From Delphinus delphis (Eukaryota > Chordata > Mammalia > Artiodactyla > Delphinidae): a DNA stretch of 64,000 nt. Location: positions 62,001 to 126,000 of the forward strand of contig NW_027192670.1 of assembly GCF_949987515.2 (NCBI RefSeq), read 5' to 3'. The notes beneath the pieces are model-generated. The model worked only from the letters and a program-made list of their open reading frames with translations, was not told the origin of the DNA and searched no databases. Made by a program: the position numbers and the translations under genes. Below are positions 52,431 to 64,000 of the stretch, piece after piece (position 1 is the stretch's first letter; the number at the start of each line of letters is the position of its first letter).

Positions 52431-54009
52431 TCACAAACCTGCAGAGTTATAAATGACAGCTATCGTCCAAAAATAGACTGAAGTAAGGCTGCCAAGAGGA
52501 CTTGAAAGCGGGGCAGAATTGCAGGAAACTGATTTCAGGAGGTAGACTGGAATTGCATTGAAAGCATAGGAAAAGAGGCAGAACGTCCACAATGATGCAC
52601 TTGGCCAAAAAGGGCGTATGCGTTTTTTCCTGAATATATTCAGGAAAAAACGCATACGCCCTTTTTGGCCAACCAAGCAAGCTTGCAAAGGAAATCTGCA
52701 CTACAATGAAGTCTCACTTCCCCCCGGTCAAAAGGGTCATCTGAAAAAAGTGTAAAATCCAGAAAGGCAGGACAGGCCATGGAGAACTGGGAGCCTTGTT
52801 ATGCTGATGGGCGGGATGTAAATTGCCAACAGACACTCAGGAGAAGTGTATGGTGTTTCCTGAAACATCTAAAAAACAAAGCAACAGAACCTAGGGCACT
52901 TCCACTTATGGTCCTATAGCTTAGGGAAATTAAAATCAAAAAGACACAGCCACCCCAAAGTTTGGAACGGCTCTGTTTACAAGAACCCCGTTTACAGTAA
53001 AAGTTCAACATCGCAGAAAGTGAAAAATGGATAAAGAACTTGTGGTACTTACGTACAATGCAGTATCACTCAGCAATGAAATCTATGTCATCAGGCCCGT
53101 AGCAGCATAATGAGTGGATTCAGGTACGATGATTCTAACTGAAATAAGTCACACAGAAAAAGAAACATCATAAGATATCACTAATACACGGAATGTAAAC
53201 TTGGCTACACAGGAACTGCATTCCAAAACAGAACAGGGTCTCAAATTTAGAAAACCAACTTATGCTTGCTTAAGGGGAAAGGTGAGTTGGGGTGCTGCAT
53301 AAAACCAGAGATTGAAATGAGCACAGATAAAGTTCCTTAAGCCAAATATGGAATAGACAAGAGCTACTCCTTGCTCAACGAAATGGACTCAACACCGCAT
53401 ATTAAACGCCTAAGAATGTACCTGACTAGTAAGTATCGTAAAACCGATGGATTGCTATGTCTCCGAAAGAGAATCAAGCATGTGTACAGGGGCATAAACG
53501 CAGCAGTGATAGGATTGGAGAGGTTCGGTGAGCAAATGAAGACCCTTTGAAGTCATATTGCATGGTACCCATTCCACGGGTTTCAACTACCCAGGTTTTA
53601 GGTATACTTCCTTCAGCTAAAATATGCATGTGGAACCTAGAGTATGATCAACCATGTGATCGGGAGACGTGTTCAAATATGTCTCAGTTTTCCTCCCCTG
53701 GTACTCGGGTGCAACATTCCAGACGCTTTACTAACACTCTCCCCACTTGGAGAGTCAGCGCCTTTAACCTCCTGTTTGGCCCAGTTTGCAATTTCTGCGG
53801 AAGATGAACAGGAATAGCGAGAACCAATGAGAGGCTAGCTGGAGGTGTCTGGACGGGAAATTTAACTCTCATTTCCCACCAGGAAGAGGAAATAACCAAA
53901 GGCTCAGCGTGCCGTACCGGAAACAGATTAGGGCCTGAAGCCATCCTGCGGTGTTGCGGCCAGCTCAAAAGAAAGCGAGTTGAAGAAAGGAGCTCAGGGG
54001 CACTGTAAT
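52431..54009 (+). repeat. Monomer 34 (diverged domain)
   Basis: The palindrome is at 52601-52672 and perfect. The L1-closer block is at 53039-53067. ATCGTAAAACCGATGG (near 53435) and GGTATACTTCC recur three units later at 57167. One base lost at GACGGGAAATTT (about 53855) cancels the extra G. Confidence 0.9.
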
Positions 54010-55588
54010 TCACAAACCTGCAGAGTTATAAATGACAGCTATCGTCCAAAAATAGACTGAAGTAAGGCTGCCAAGAGGACTTGAAAGCGGGGCAGAATTG
54101 CAGGAAACCGATTTCAGGAGGTAGACTGGAATTGCATTGAAAGCATAGGAAAAGAGGCAGGACGTCCACAATGATGCACTTGGCCAAAAAGGGCGTATGC
54201 GTTTTTTCCTGAATATATTCAGGAAAAAACGCATACGCCCTTTTTGGCCAACCAAGCAAGCTTGCAAAGGAAATCTGCACTACAAAGAAGTCTCACTTCC
54301 CCCCGGTCAAAACGGCCATCTGAAAAAAGTGTAAAATCCAGAAAGGCAGGACAGGCCATGGAGAACTGGGAGCCTTGTGATGCTGATGGGCGGGATGTAA
54401 ATTGCCAACAGACACTCGGGAGAAGTGTATGGTGTTTCCTGAAACATCTAAAAAACAAAGCAACAGAGCGTAGGGCACTGCCACTTATGGTCCTATAGCT
54501 TAGGGAAATTAAAATCAAAAAGACACAGCCACCCCAAAGTTTGGGACGCCTCTGTCTACAAGAACCTCGTTTACAGTACAAGTTCAACATCGCAGAAAGT
54601 GAAAAATGGATAAAGAAGTTGTGGTATTTACTTACAAAGCAATATCACTCAGCAATGAAATCTATGTCATCAGGCCCTTAGCATCACAATGAGTGGATTC
54701 AGGTATGATGATTCTAACTGAAATAAGTCACACAGAAAAAGAAACATCATAAGATATCATTAATACACGGAATGTAAACTTGGCTACACAGGAACTGAAT
54801 TACAGAACAGAACAGGGTCTCAAATTTAGAAAACCAACTTATGCTTGCTTAAGGGGAAAGGTGAGTTGGGGTGCTGCATAAAACCAGAGATTGAAATGAG
54901 CACAGATAAAGTTCCTTAAGTCAAATATGGAATAGACAAGAGCTACTCCTTGCTCAAGGAAATGGACTCAACACCGCATATTAAACGCCTAAGAATGTAC
55001 CTGACTAGTAAGTATCTTAAAACCTATGGATTGCTATGTCTCCGAAAGAGAATCAAGCATGTGTACAGGGGCATAAATGCAGCAGTGATAGGATTGGAGA
55101 GGTTCGGTGAGCAAATGAAGACCCTTTGAAGTCATATTGCATGGTACCCATTACACGGGTCTCAACTCTCCAGGTTTAAGGTATTCTTCCTTCAGCTAAA
55201 ACATGCATGTGGAACCCAAGTATGATCAACCATGTGAACGGGAGACGTGTTCAAATATGTCTCAGTTTTCCTCCCCTGGTACTCGGGTGCAACATTCCAG
55301 ACGCTTTACTAACACTCTCCCCACTTGGAGAGTCAGCGCCTTTAACCTCCTGTTTGGCCCAGTTTGCAATTTCTGCGGAAGATGAACAGGAATAGCGAGA
55401 ACCAATGAGAGGCTAGCTGGAGGTGTCTGGACGGGCAAATTTAACTCTCATTTCCCACCAGGAAGAGGAAATAACCAAAGGCTCAGCGTGCCGTACCGGA
55501 ACCAGATTAGGACCTGAAGCCATCCTGCGGTGTTGAGGCCAGCTCAAAAGAAAGCGAGTTGAAGAAAGGAGCTCAGGGGCACTGTAAT
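54010..55588 (+). repeat. Monomer 35 (diverged domain, trimer partner)
   Basis: The palindrome is at 54180-54251 and perfect. CAGGACGTCC, ACAAAGAAGTC, CCTTGTGATGC and CTCTGTCTACAAG are shared with the monomer at 58747, three units on. Confidence 0.9.
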
Positions 55589-57166
55589 TCACAAACCTGC
55601 AGAGTTATAAATGACACCTATCGTCCAAAAATAGACTGAAGTAAGGCTGCCAAGAGGACCTGAAAGCGGGGCAGAATTGCAGGAGACCGATTTCAGGAGG
55701 TAGACTGGAATTGCATTGAAAGCATAGGAAAAGAGGCAGAACGTCCACAATGATGCACTTGGCCAAAAAGGGCGTATGCGTTTTTTCCTGAATATATTCA
55801 GGAAAAAACGCATACGCCCTTTTTGGCCAACCAAGCAAGCTTGCAAAGGAAATCTGCACTACAATGAAGTCTCACTTCCCCCCGGTCAAAAGGGCCATCT
55901 GAAAAAAGTGTAAAATCCAGAAAGGCAACAGGCCATTGAGAACTGGGAGCCTTGTTATGCTGATGGGCGGGATGTAAATTGCCAACAGACACTCAGGAGA
56001 AGTGTATGGTTTTTCCTGAAACATCTAAAAAACAAAGCAACAGAGCCTAGGGCACTTCCACTTATGGTCCTATAGCTTAGGGAAATTAAAATCAAAAAGA
56101 CACAGCCACCCCAAAGTTTGGAACGGCTCTGTTTACAAGAACCCCGTTTACAGTACAAGTTCAACATCGCAGAAAGTGAAAAATGGATAAAGATCTTGTG
56201 GTACTTACGTACAATGCAGTATCACTCAGCAATGAAATCTATGTCATCAGGCCCGTAGCAGCATAATGAGTGGATTCAGGTACGATGATTCTAACTGAAA
56301 TAAGTCACACAGCAAAAGAAACATCATAAGATATCACTAATACACGGAATGTAAACTTGGCTACACAGGAACTGAATTACAGAACAGAACAGGGTCTCAA
56401 ATTTAGAAAACCAACTTATGCTTGCTTAAGGGGAAAGGTGAGTTGGGGTGCTGCATAAAACCAGAGATTGAAATGAGCACAGATAAAGTTCCTTAAGCCA
56501 AATATGGAATAGACAAGAGCTACTCCTTGCTCAACGAAATGGACTCAACACCGCATATTAAACGCCTAAGAATGTACCTGACTAGTAAGTATCTTAAAAC
56601 CTATGGATTGCTATGTCTCCAAAAGAGAATCAAGCGTGTGTACAGGGGCATAAATGCAGCAGTGATAGGATTGGAGAGGTTCGGTGAGCAAATGAAGACC
56701 CTTTGAAGTCATATTGCATGGTACCCATTCCACGGGTCTCAACTCTCCAGGTTTAAGGTATTCTTCCTTCAGCTAAAACATGCATGTGGAACCCATACTA
56801 TGATCAACCATGTGAACGGGAGACGTGTTCAAATATGTCTCAGTTTTCCTACCCTGGTACTCGGGTGCAACATTCCAGACGCTTTACTAACACTCTCCCC
56901 ACTTGCAGAGTCAGCGCCTTTAACCTCCTGTTTGGCCCAGTTTGCAAGTTCTGCGGAAGATGAACAGGAATAGCGAGAACCAATGAGAGGCTAGCTGGAG
57001 GTGTCTGGACGGGCAAATTTAACTCTCATTTCCCACCAGGAAGAGGAATTAACCAAAGGCTCAGCATGCCGGGCCGGAACCAGATTAGGGCCTGAAGCCA
57101 TCCTGCAGTGTGGCGGCCAGGTCAGAAGAAAGCGAGTTGAAGAAAGGAGCTCAGGGGCACTGTAAT
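55589..57166 (+). repeat. Monomer 36 (diverged domain, trimer partner; 1,578 bp)
   Basis: The palindrome is at 55759-55830 and perfect. A two-base deletion gives AAGGCAACAGGCCATTG near 55922, shared with the monomer at 60327. The L1-closer block is at about 56193-56222. Confidence 0.9.
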
Positions 57167-58746
57167 TCACAAACCTGCAGAGTTATAAATGACAGCTATC
57201 GTCCAAAAATAGACTGAAGTAAGGCTGCCAAGAGGACTTGAAAGCGGGGCAGAATTGCAGGAGACCGATTTCAGGAGGTAGACTGGAATTGCATTGAAAG
57301 CATAGGAAAAGAGGCAGAACGTCCACAATGATGCACTTGGCCAAAAAGGGCGTATGCGTTTTTTCCTGAATATATTCAGGAAAAAACGCATACGCCCTTT
57401 TTGGCCAACCAAGCAAGCTTGCAAAGGAAATCTGCACTACAATGAAGTCTCACTTCCCCCCGGTCAAAAGGGCCATCTGAAAAAAGTGTAAAATCCAGAA
57501 AGGCAGGACAGGCCATGGAGAACTGGGAGCCTTGTTATGCTGATGGGCGGGATGTAAATTGCCAACAGACACTCAGGAGAAGTGTATGGTGTTTCCTGAA
57601 ACATCTAAAAAACAAAGCAACAGAGCCTAGGGCACTTCCACTTATGGTCCTATAGCTTAGGGAAATTAAAATCAAAAAGACACAGCCACCCCAAAGTTTG
57701 GTACACCTCTGTTTACAACAACCTCGTTTACAGTACAAGTTCAACATTGCAGAAAGTGAAAAATGGATAAAGAAGTTGTGGTATTTACTTACAAAGCAAT
57801 ATCACTCAGCAATGAAATCTATGTCATCAGGCCCTTAGCAGCACAATGAGTGGATTCACGTATGATGATTCTAACTGAAATAAGTCACACAGAAAAAGAA
57901 ACATCATAAGATATCAGTAATACACGGAATGGAAACTTGGCTACACAGGAACTGAATTACAGAACAGAAAAGGGTCTCAAATTTAGAAAACCAACTTATG
58001 CTTGCTTAAGGGGAAAGGTGAGTTGGGGTGCTGCATAAAACCAGAGATTGAAATGAGCACAGATAAAGTTCCTTAAGCCAAATATGGAATAGACAAGAGC
58101 TACTCCTTGCTCAACGAAATGGACTCAACACCGCATATTAAACGCCTAAGAATGTACCTGACTAGTAAGTATCGTAAAACCGATGGATTGCTATGTCTCC
58201 GAAAGAGAATCAAGCATGTGCACAGGGGCATAAACGCAGCAGTGATAGGATTGGAGAGGTTCGGTGAGCAAATGAAGACCCTTTGAAGTCATATTGCATG
58301 GTACCCATTCCACGGGTTTCAACTACCCAGGTTTTAGGTATACTTCCTTCAGCTAAAATATGCATGTGGAACCTAGAGTATGATCAACCATGTGATCGGG
58401 AGACGTGTTCAAATATGTCTCAGTTTTCCTCCCCTGGTACTCGGGTGCAACATTCCAGACGCTTTACTAACACTCTCCCCACTTGGAGAGTCAGCGCCTT
58501 TAACCTCCTGTTTGGCCCAGTTTGCAATTTCTGCGGAAGATGAACAGGAAGAGCGAGAACCAATGAGAGGCTAGCTGGAGGTGTCTGGACGGGCAAATTT
58601 AACTCTCATTTCCCACCAGGAAGAGGAAATAACCAAAGGCTCAGCGTGCCGTACCGGAACCAGATTAGGGCCTGAAGCCATCCTGCGGTGTTGCGGCCAG
58701 CTCACAAGAAAGCGAGTTGAAGAAAGGAGCTCAGGGGCACTGTAAT
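57167..58746 (+). repeat. Monomer 37 (diverged domain; 1,580 bp)
   Basis: The palindrome is at 57337-57408 and perfect. The L1 part is the common form. The tail repeats that of the monomer at 52431 (ATCGTAAAACCGATGG, GGTATACTTCC). A private variant is GAAGAGCGAGAACC. Confidence 0.9.
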
Positions 58747-60326
58747 TCACAAACCTGCAGAGTTATAAATGACACCTATCGTCCAAAAATAGACTGAAGT
58801 AAGGCTGCCAAGAGGACTTGAAAGTGGGGCAGAATTGCAGGAAACCGATTTCAGGAGGTAGACTGGAATTGCATTGAAAGCATAGGAAAAGAGGCAGGAC
58901 GTCCACAATGATGCACTTGGCCAAAAAGGGCGTATGCGTTTTTTCCTGAATATATTCAGGAAAAAACGCATACGCCCTTTTTGGCCAACCAAGCAAGCTT
59001 GCAAAGGAAATCTGCATTACAAAGAAGTCTCACTTCCCCCCGGTCAAAAGGGCCATCTGAAAAAAGTGTAAAATCCAGAAAGGCAGGACAGGCCATGGAG
59101 AACTGGGAGCCTTGTGATGCTGATGGGCGGGATGTAAATTGCCAACAGACACTCGGGAGAAGTGTATGGTGTTTCCTGAAACATCTAAAAAACAAAGCAA
59201 CAGAGCCTAGGGAACTGCCACTTATGGTCCTATAGCTTAGGGAAATTAAAATCAAAAAGACACAGCCACCCCAAAGTTTGGGACGCCTCTGTCTACAAGA
59301 ACCTCGTTTACAGTACAAGTTCAACATCGCAGAAAGTGAAAAATGGATAAAGAACTTGTGGTACTTACGTACAATGCAGTATCACTCAGCAATGAAATCT
59401 ATGTCATCAGGCCCGTAGCAGCATAATGAGTGGATTCAGGTACGATGATTCTAACTGAAATAAGTCACACAGAAAAAGAAACATCATAAGATATCACTAA
59501 TACACGGAATGTAAACTTGGCTACACAGGAACTGAATTACAGAACAGAACAGGGTCTCAAATTTAGAAAACCAACTTATGCTTGCTTAAGGGGAAAGGTG
59601 AGTTGGGGTGCTGCATAAAACCAGAGATTGAAATGAGCACAGATAAAGTTCCTTAAGCCAAATATGGAATAGACAAGAGCTACTCCTTGCTCAACGAAAT
59701 GGACTCAACACCGCATATTAAACGCCTAAGAATGTACCTGACTAGTAAGTATCTTAAAACCTATGGATTTCTATGTCTCCAAAAGAGAATCAAGCGTGTG
59801 TACAGGGGCATAAACGCAGCAGTGATAGGATTGGAGAGGTTCGTTGAGCAAATGAAGACCCTTTGAAGTCATATTGCATGGTACCCATTCCACGGGTCTC
59901 AACTCTCCAGGTTTAAGGTATTCTTCCTTCAGCTAAAACATGCATGTGGAACCCAGAGTATGATCAACCATGTGAACGGGAGACGTGTTCAAATATGTCT
60001 CAGTTTTCCTCCCCTGGTACTCGGGTGCAACATTCCAGACGCTTTACTAACACTCTCCCGACTTGGAGAGTAAGTCCCTTTAACCTCCTGTTTGGCCCAG
60101 TTTGCAATTTCTGCGGAAGATGAACAGGAATAGCGAGAACCAATGAGAGGCTAGCTGGAGGTGTCTGGACGGGCAAATTTAACTCTCATTTCTCACCAGG
60201 AAGAGGAATTAACCAAAGGCTCAGCATGCCGGGCCGGAACCAGATTAGGGCCTGAAGCCATCCTGCGGTGTGGCGGCCAGGTCACAAGAAAGCGAGTTGA
60301 AGAAAGGAGCTCAGGGGCACTGTAAT
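58747..60326 (+). repeat. Monomer 38 (diverged domain, trimer partner; 1,580 bp)
   Basis: The palindrome is at 58917-58988 and perfect. Copy of the monomer at 54010 by its shared variants. The L1-closer block is at about 59353-59380; the extra tail base is GGTTCGTTGAGC. Confidence 0.9.
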
Positions 60327-61904
60327 TCACAAACCTGCAGAGTTATAAATGACAGCTATCGTCCAAAAATAGACTGAAGTAAGGCTGCCAAGAGGACTTG
60401 AAAGCGGGGCAGAATTGCAGGAAACCGATTTCAGGAGGTAGACTGGAATTGCATTGAAAGCATAGGAAAAGAGGCAGAACGTCCACAATGATGCACTTGG
60501 CCAAAAAGGGCGTATGCGTTTTTTCCTGAATATATTCAGGAAAAAACGCATACGCCCTTTTTGGCCAACCAAGCAAGCTTGCAAAGGAAATCTGCACTAC
60601 AATGAAGTCTCACTTCCCCCTGGTCAAAAGGGCCATCTGAAAAAAGTGTAAAATCCAGAAAGGCAACAGGCCATTGAGAACTGGGAGCCTTGTTATGCTG
60701 ATGGGCGGGATGTGAATTGCCAACAGACACTCAGGAGAAGTGTATGGTGTTTCCTGAAACATCTAAAAAACAAAGCAACAGAGCCTAGGGCACTTCCACT
60801 TATGGTCCTATAGCTTAGGGAAATTAAAATCAAAAAGACACAGCCACCCCAAAGTTTGGGACGCCTCCGTTTACAAGAACCTCGTTTACGGTACAAGTTC
60901 AATATCACAGAAAGAAAAAAATGGATAAAGAACTTGTGGTACTTACGTACAATGCAGTATCACTCAGCAATGAAATCTATGTCATCAGGCCCGTAGCAGC
61001 ATAATGAGTGGATTCAGGTACGATGATTCTAACTGAAATAAGTCACACAGAAAAAGAAACATCATAAGATATCACTAATACACGGAATGTAAACTTGGCT
61101 ACACAGGAACTGCATTCCAAAACAGAACAGGGTCTCAAATTTAGAAAACCAACTTATGCTTGCTTAAGGGGAAAGGTGAGTTGGGGTGCTGCATAAAACC
61201 AGAGATTGAAATGAGCACAGATAAAGTTCCTTAAGCCAAATATGGAATAGACAAGAGCTACTCCTTGCTCAACGAAATGGACTCAACACCCCATATTAAA
61301 CGCCTAAGAATGTACCTGACTGGTAAGTATCTTAAAACCTATGGATTGCTATGTCTCCAAAAGAGAATCAAGCGTGTGTACAGGGGCATAAACGCAGCAG
61401 TGATAGGATTGGAGAGGTTCGGTGAGCAAATGAAGACCCTTTGAAGTCATATTGCATGGTACCCATTACACGGGTTTCAACTACCCAGGTTTAAGGTATT
61501 CTTCCTTCAGCTAAAACATGCATGTGGAACCTAGAGTATGATCAACCATGTGATCGGGAGACGTGTTCAAATATGTCTCAGTTTTCGTACCCTGGTACTC
61601 GGGTGCAATATTCCAGACGCTTTATTAACACTCTCCCGACTTGGAGAGTCAGTCCCTTTAACCTCCTGTTTGGCCCAGTTTGCAATTTCTGCGGAAGATG
61701 AACAGGAATAGCGAGAACCAATGAGAGACTAGCTGGAGGTCTCTGAACGGGCAAATTTAACTCTCATTTCCCACCAGGAAGAGGAATTAACCAAAGGCTC
61801 AGCATGCCGGGCCGGAACCAGATTAGGGCCTGAAGCCATCCTGCGGTGTTGCGGCCAGCTCAAAAGAAAGCGAGTTGAAGAAAGGAGCTCAGGGGCACTG
61901 TAAT
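60327..61904 (+). repeat. Monomer 39 (diverged domain, trimer partner; 1,578 bp)
   Basis: The palindrome is at 60497-60568 and perfect. It shares the two-base deletion AAGGCAACAGG with the monomer at 55589. The L1-closer block is at about 60931-60960. Confidence 0.9.
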
Positions 61905-63483
61905 TCACAAACCTGCAGAGTTATAAATGACAGCTATCGTCCAAAAATAGACTGAAGTAAGGCTGCCAAGAGGACTTGAAAGCGGGGAAGAATTGCAGGA
62001 AACCGATTTCAGGAGGTAGACTGGAATTGCATTGAAAGCATAGGAAAAGAGGCAGAACGTCCACAATGATGCACTTGGCCAAAAAGGGCGTATGCGTTTT
62101 TTCCTGAATATATTCAGGAAAAAACGCATACGCCCTTTTTGGCCAACCATGCAAACTTGCAAATGTAATCTGCACTACAATGAAGTCTAACTCCCCCTTT
62201 TCAAAAGGGCCATCTGAAAAAAGTGTAAAATCCAGAAAGGCAGGACAGGCCATGGAGAACTGAGAGCCTTGTTATGCTGATGGGCGGGATGTAAATTGCC
62301 AACAACCACTCGGGAGAAGTGTATGGAGTTTCCTGAAACATCTAAAAAACAAAGCAACAGAGCCTAGGGCACTTCCACTTATGGTCCTATAGCTTAGGAA
62401 AATTAAAATCAAAAAGACACAGCCACCCCAAAGTTTGGAACGGCTCTGTTTACAAGAACCCCGTTTACAGTACAAGTTCAACATCGCAGAAAGTGAAAAA
62501 TGGATAAAGAAGTTGTGGTATTCACTTACAAAGCAATATCACTCAGCAATGAAATCTATGTCATCAGGCACTTAGCAGCACAATGAGTGGATTCAGGTAT
62601 GATGATTCTAACTGAAATAAGTCACACAGAAAAAGAAACATCATAAGATATCAGTAATACACGGAATGTAAACTTGGCTACACAGGAACTGAATTACAGA
62701 ACAGAACAGGGACTCAAATTTCGAAAACCAACTTATGCTTGCTTAAGGGTAAAGGTGAGTTGGGGTGCTGCATAAAACCAGAGATTGAAATGAGCACAGA
62801 TAAAGTTCCTTAAGCCAAATATGGAATAGACAAGAGCTACTCCTTGCTCAACGAAATGGACTCAACACCGCATATTAAACGCCTAAGAATGTACCTGACT
62901 AGTAAGTATCTTAAAACCTATGGATTGCTATGTCTCCAAAAGAGAATCAAGCATGTGTACAGGGGCATAAACGCAGCAGTGATAGGATTGGAGAGGTTCG
63001 GTGAGCAAATGAAGACCCTTTGAAGTCATATTGCATGGTACCCATTCCACGGGTTTCAACTACCCAGGCTTTAGGTATTCTTCCTTCAGCTAAAACATGC
63101 ATGTGGAACCCAGAGTATGATCAACCATGTGAACGGGAGACGTGTTCAAATATGTCTCAGTTTTCCTCACCTGGTACTCGGGTGCAACATTCCAGACGCT
63201 TTACTAACACTCTCCCGACTTGGAGAGTCAGTCCCTTTAACCTCCTGTTTGGCCCAGTTTGCAATTTCTGCGGAAGATGAACAGGAATAGCGAGAACCAA
63301 TGAGAGACTAGCTGGAGGTCTCTGAACGGGCAAATTTAACTCTCATTTCCCACCAGGAAGAGGAATTAACCAAAGGCTCAGCATGCCGGGCCAGAACCAG
63401 ATTAGGGCCTGAAGCCATCCTGCGGTGTTGCGGCCAGGTCACAAGAAAGCAAGTTGAAGAAAGGAGCTCAGGGGCACTGTAAT
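61905..63483 (+). repeat. Monomer 40 (diverged domain, clustered changes beside palindrome)
   Basis: The palindrome is at 62075-62146 and perfect. Immediately right of it, 62149-62202 carries a cluster of changes including a new CCCTTTT-C-AAAAGGG hairpin at 62195-62209 with a one-base loss. Confidence 0.9.
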
Positions 63484-64000
63484 TCACAAACCTGCAGAGT
63501 TATAAATGACAGCTATCGTCCAAAAATAGACTGAAGTAAGGCTGCCAAGAGGACTTGAAAGCGGGGCAGAATTGCAGGAAACCGATTTCAGGAGGTAGAC
63601 TGGAATTGCATTGAAAGCATAGGAAAAGAGGCAGAACGTCCACAATGATGCACTTGGCCAAAAAGGGCGTATGCGTTTTTTCCTGAATATATTCAGGAAA
63701 AAACGCATACGCCCTTTTTGGCCAACCAAGCAAGCTTGCAAAGGAAATCTGCACTACAATGAAGTCTCACTTCCCCCCGGTCAAAAGGGCCATCTGAAAA
63801 AAGTGTAAAATCCAGAAAGGCAGGACAGGCCATGGAGAACTGGGAGCCTTGTTATGCTGATGGGCGGGATGTAAATTGCCAACAACCACTCGGGAGAAGC
63901 GTATGGTGTTTCCTGAAACATCTAAAAAACAAAGCAACAGAACCTAGGGCACTTCCACTTATGGTCCTATAGCTTAGGGAAATTAAAATCAAAAAGACAC
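63484..64000 (+). repeat. Monomer 41, partial at window end
   Basis: The palindrome is at 63654-63725 and perfect. The head is the S type (AGGAAACCGATTT). The unit is cut by the window edge inside the L1 part. Confidence 0.9.

Larger units (their letters stand above)
1..64000 (+). repeat. Satellite DNA array, 1,579-bp unit (common cetacean satellite)
   Basis: The window is a tandem head-to-tail array. The 72-bp palindrome recurs 41 times at steps of 1,578-1,580 bp, most often exactly 1,579, always in one orientation. No unrelated sequence interrupts it. The unit length matches the 1,579-bp component described in Orcinus orca (Widegren, Arnason and Akusjarvi 1985, from memory). Members of this family are heterochromatic tandem repeats of whales; I infer a delphinid or close relative. 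The plus strand is the sense strand of the embedded L1 fragment. No gene is supported anywhere in the array. Confidence 0.93.
46111..64000 (+). repeat. Diverged domain of the same satellite
   Basis: From the monomer starting at 46111 the units share changes that are rare or absent to the left. These include an extra G in GGTTCGGTGAGC (GGTTCGTTGAGC at about 59840), TTTTCCTCCCC or TTTTCCTACCC in place of TTTTCRTACCC, GTGAACGGG in place of GTGATCGGG, and CTCAACTCTCC in place of TTCAACTACCC. Unit lengths vary between 1,578 and 1,580 bp through identifiable one- and two-base indels. It may be a separate subfamily block or the approach to an array edge; the window ends before either can be settled. 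Confidence 0.8.

Noticed and set aside
53430..53455. ATCGTAAAACCGAT as a third hairpin-templated change
   Set aside because: Both arms differ from the common form, so one template switch does not explain it, and the 4-bp arms are too short to be persuasive.
54219..54590. 123-codon minus-strand frame, repeated at 58956-59327
   Set aside because: It arises from a single change (ACAATGAAG to ACAAAGAAG) removing a stop in antisense L1. The second copy is explained by the three-unit repeat.

Overview
This window is one uninterrupted head-to-tail array of a long satellite repeat. About 40.5 monomers of 1,579 bp (range 1,578-1,580) fill all 64 kb in one orientation. There are no genes, no unrelated insertions and no inversions. 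The same short open frames recur once per period only because the repeat is so homogeneous; I call none of them coding.

Organism: the unit length equals the 1,579-bp highly repetitive component published for the killer whale (the common cetacean satellite of Arnason, Widegren and colleagues; from memory, not checked here). Two internal parts fit a whale or dolphin. One is an old LINE-1 ORF2/3'UTR fragment whose 3' part looks like cetartiodactyl L1. The other is a palindrome resembling the short mariner MITEs of ruminants and whales. I infer a toothed whale, probably a delphinid, and probably constitutive heterochromatin.

Monomer anatomy (offsets from my chosen start, the TCACAAACCTGCAG motif): about +32 to +169 is the 5' part of the L1 fragment. 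+170 to +241 is a 72-bp palindrome with no spacer. +242 to about +1019 continues L1 ORF2 into its 3'UTR. About +1020 to +1578 is a segment I cannot assign. The palindrome therefore looks like a MITE nested in an L1 that was later amplified as a satellite.

Layout: 1 to about 46.1 kb is highly homogeneous and ordered. Monomer variants recur mainly every four units (about 6.316 kb), a higher-order repeat modified by one extra monomer near 19-22 kb and one dimer duplication at 36-43 kb. From about 46.1 kb to the end the monomers are more diverged, carry several small indels, alternate between two haplotypes in the L1 part (one closer to L1), and show a partial three-unit period (about 4.737 kb). 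The palindrome is perfect in 37 of 41 copies. Two multi-base variants look like hairpin-templated mutations.
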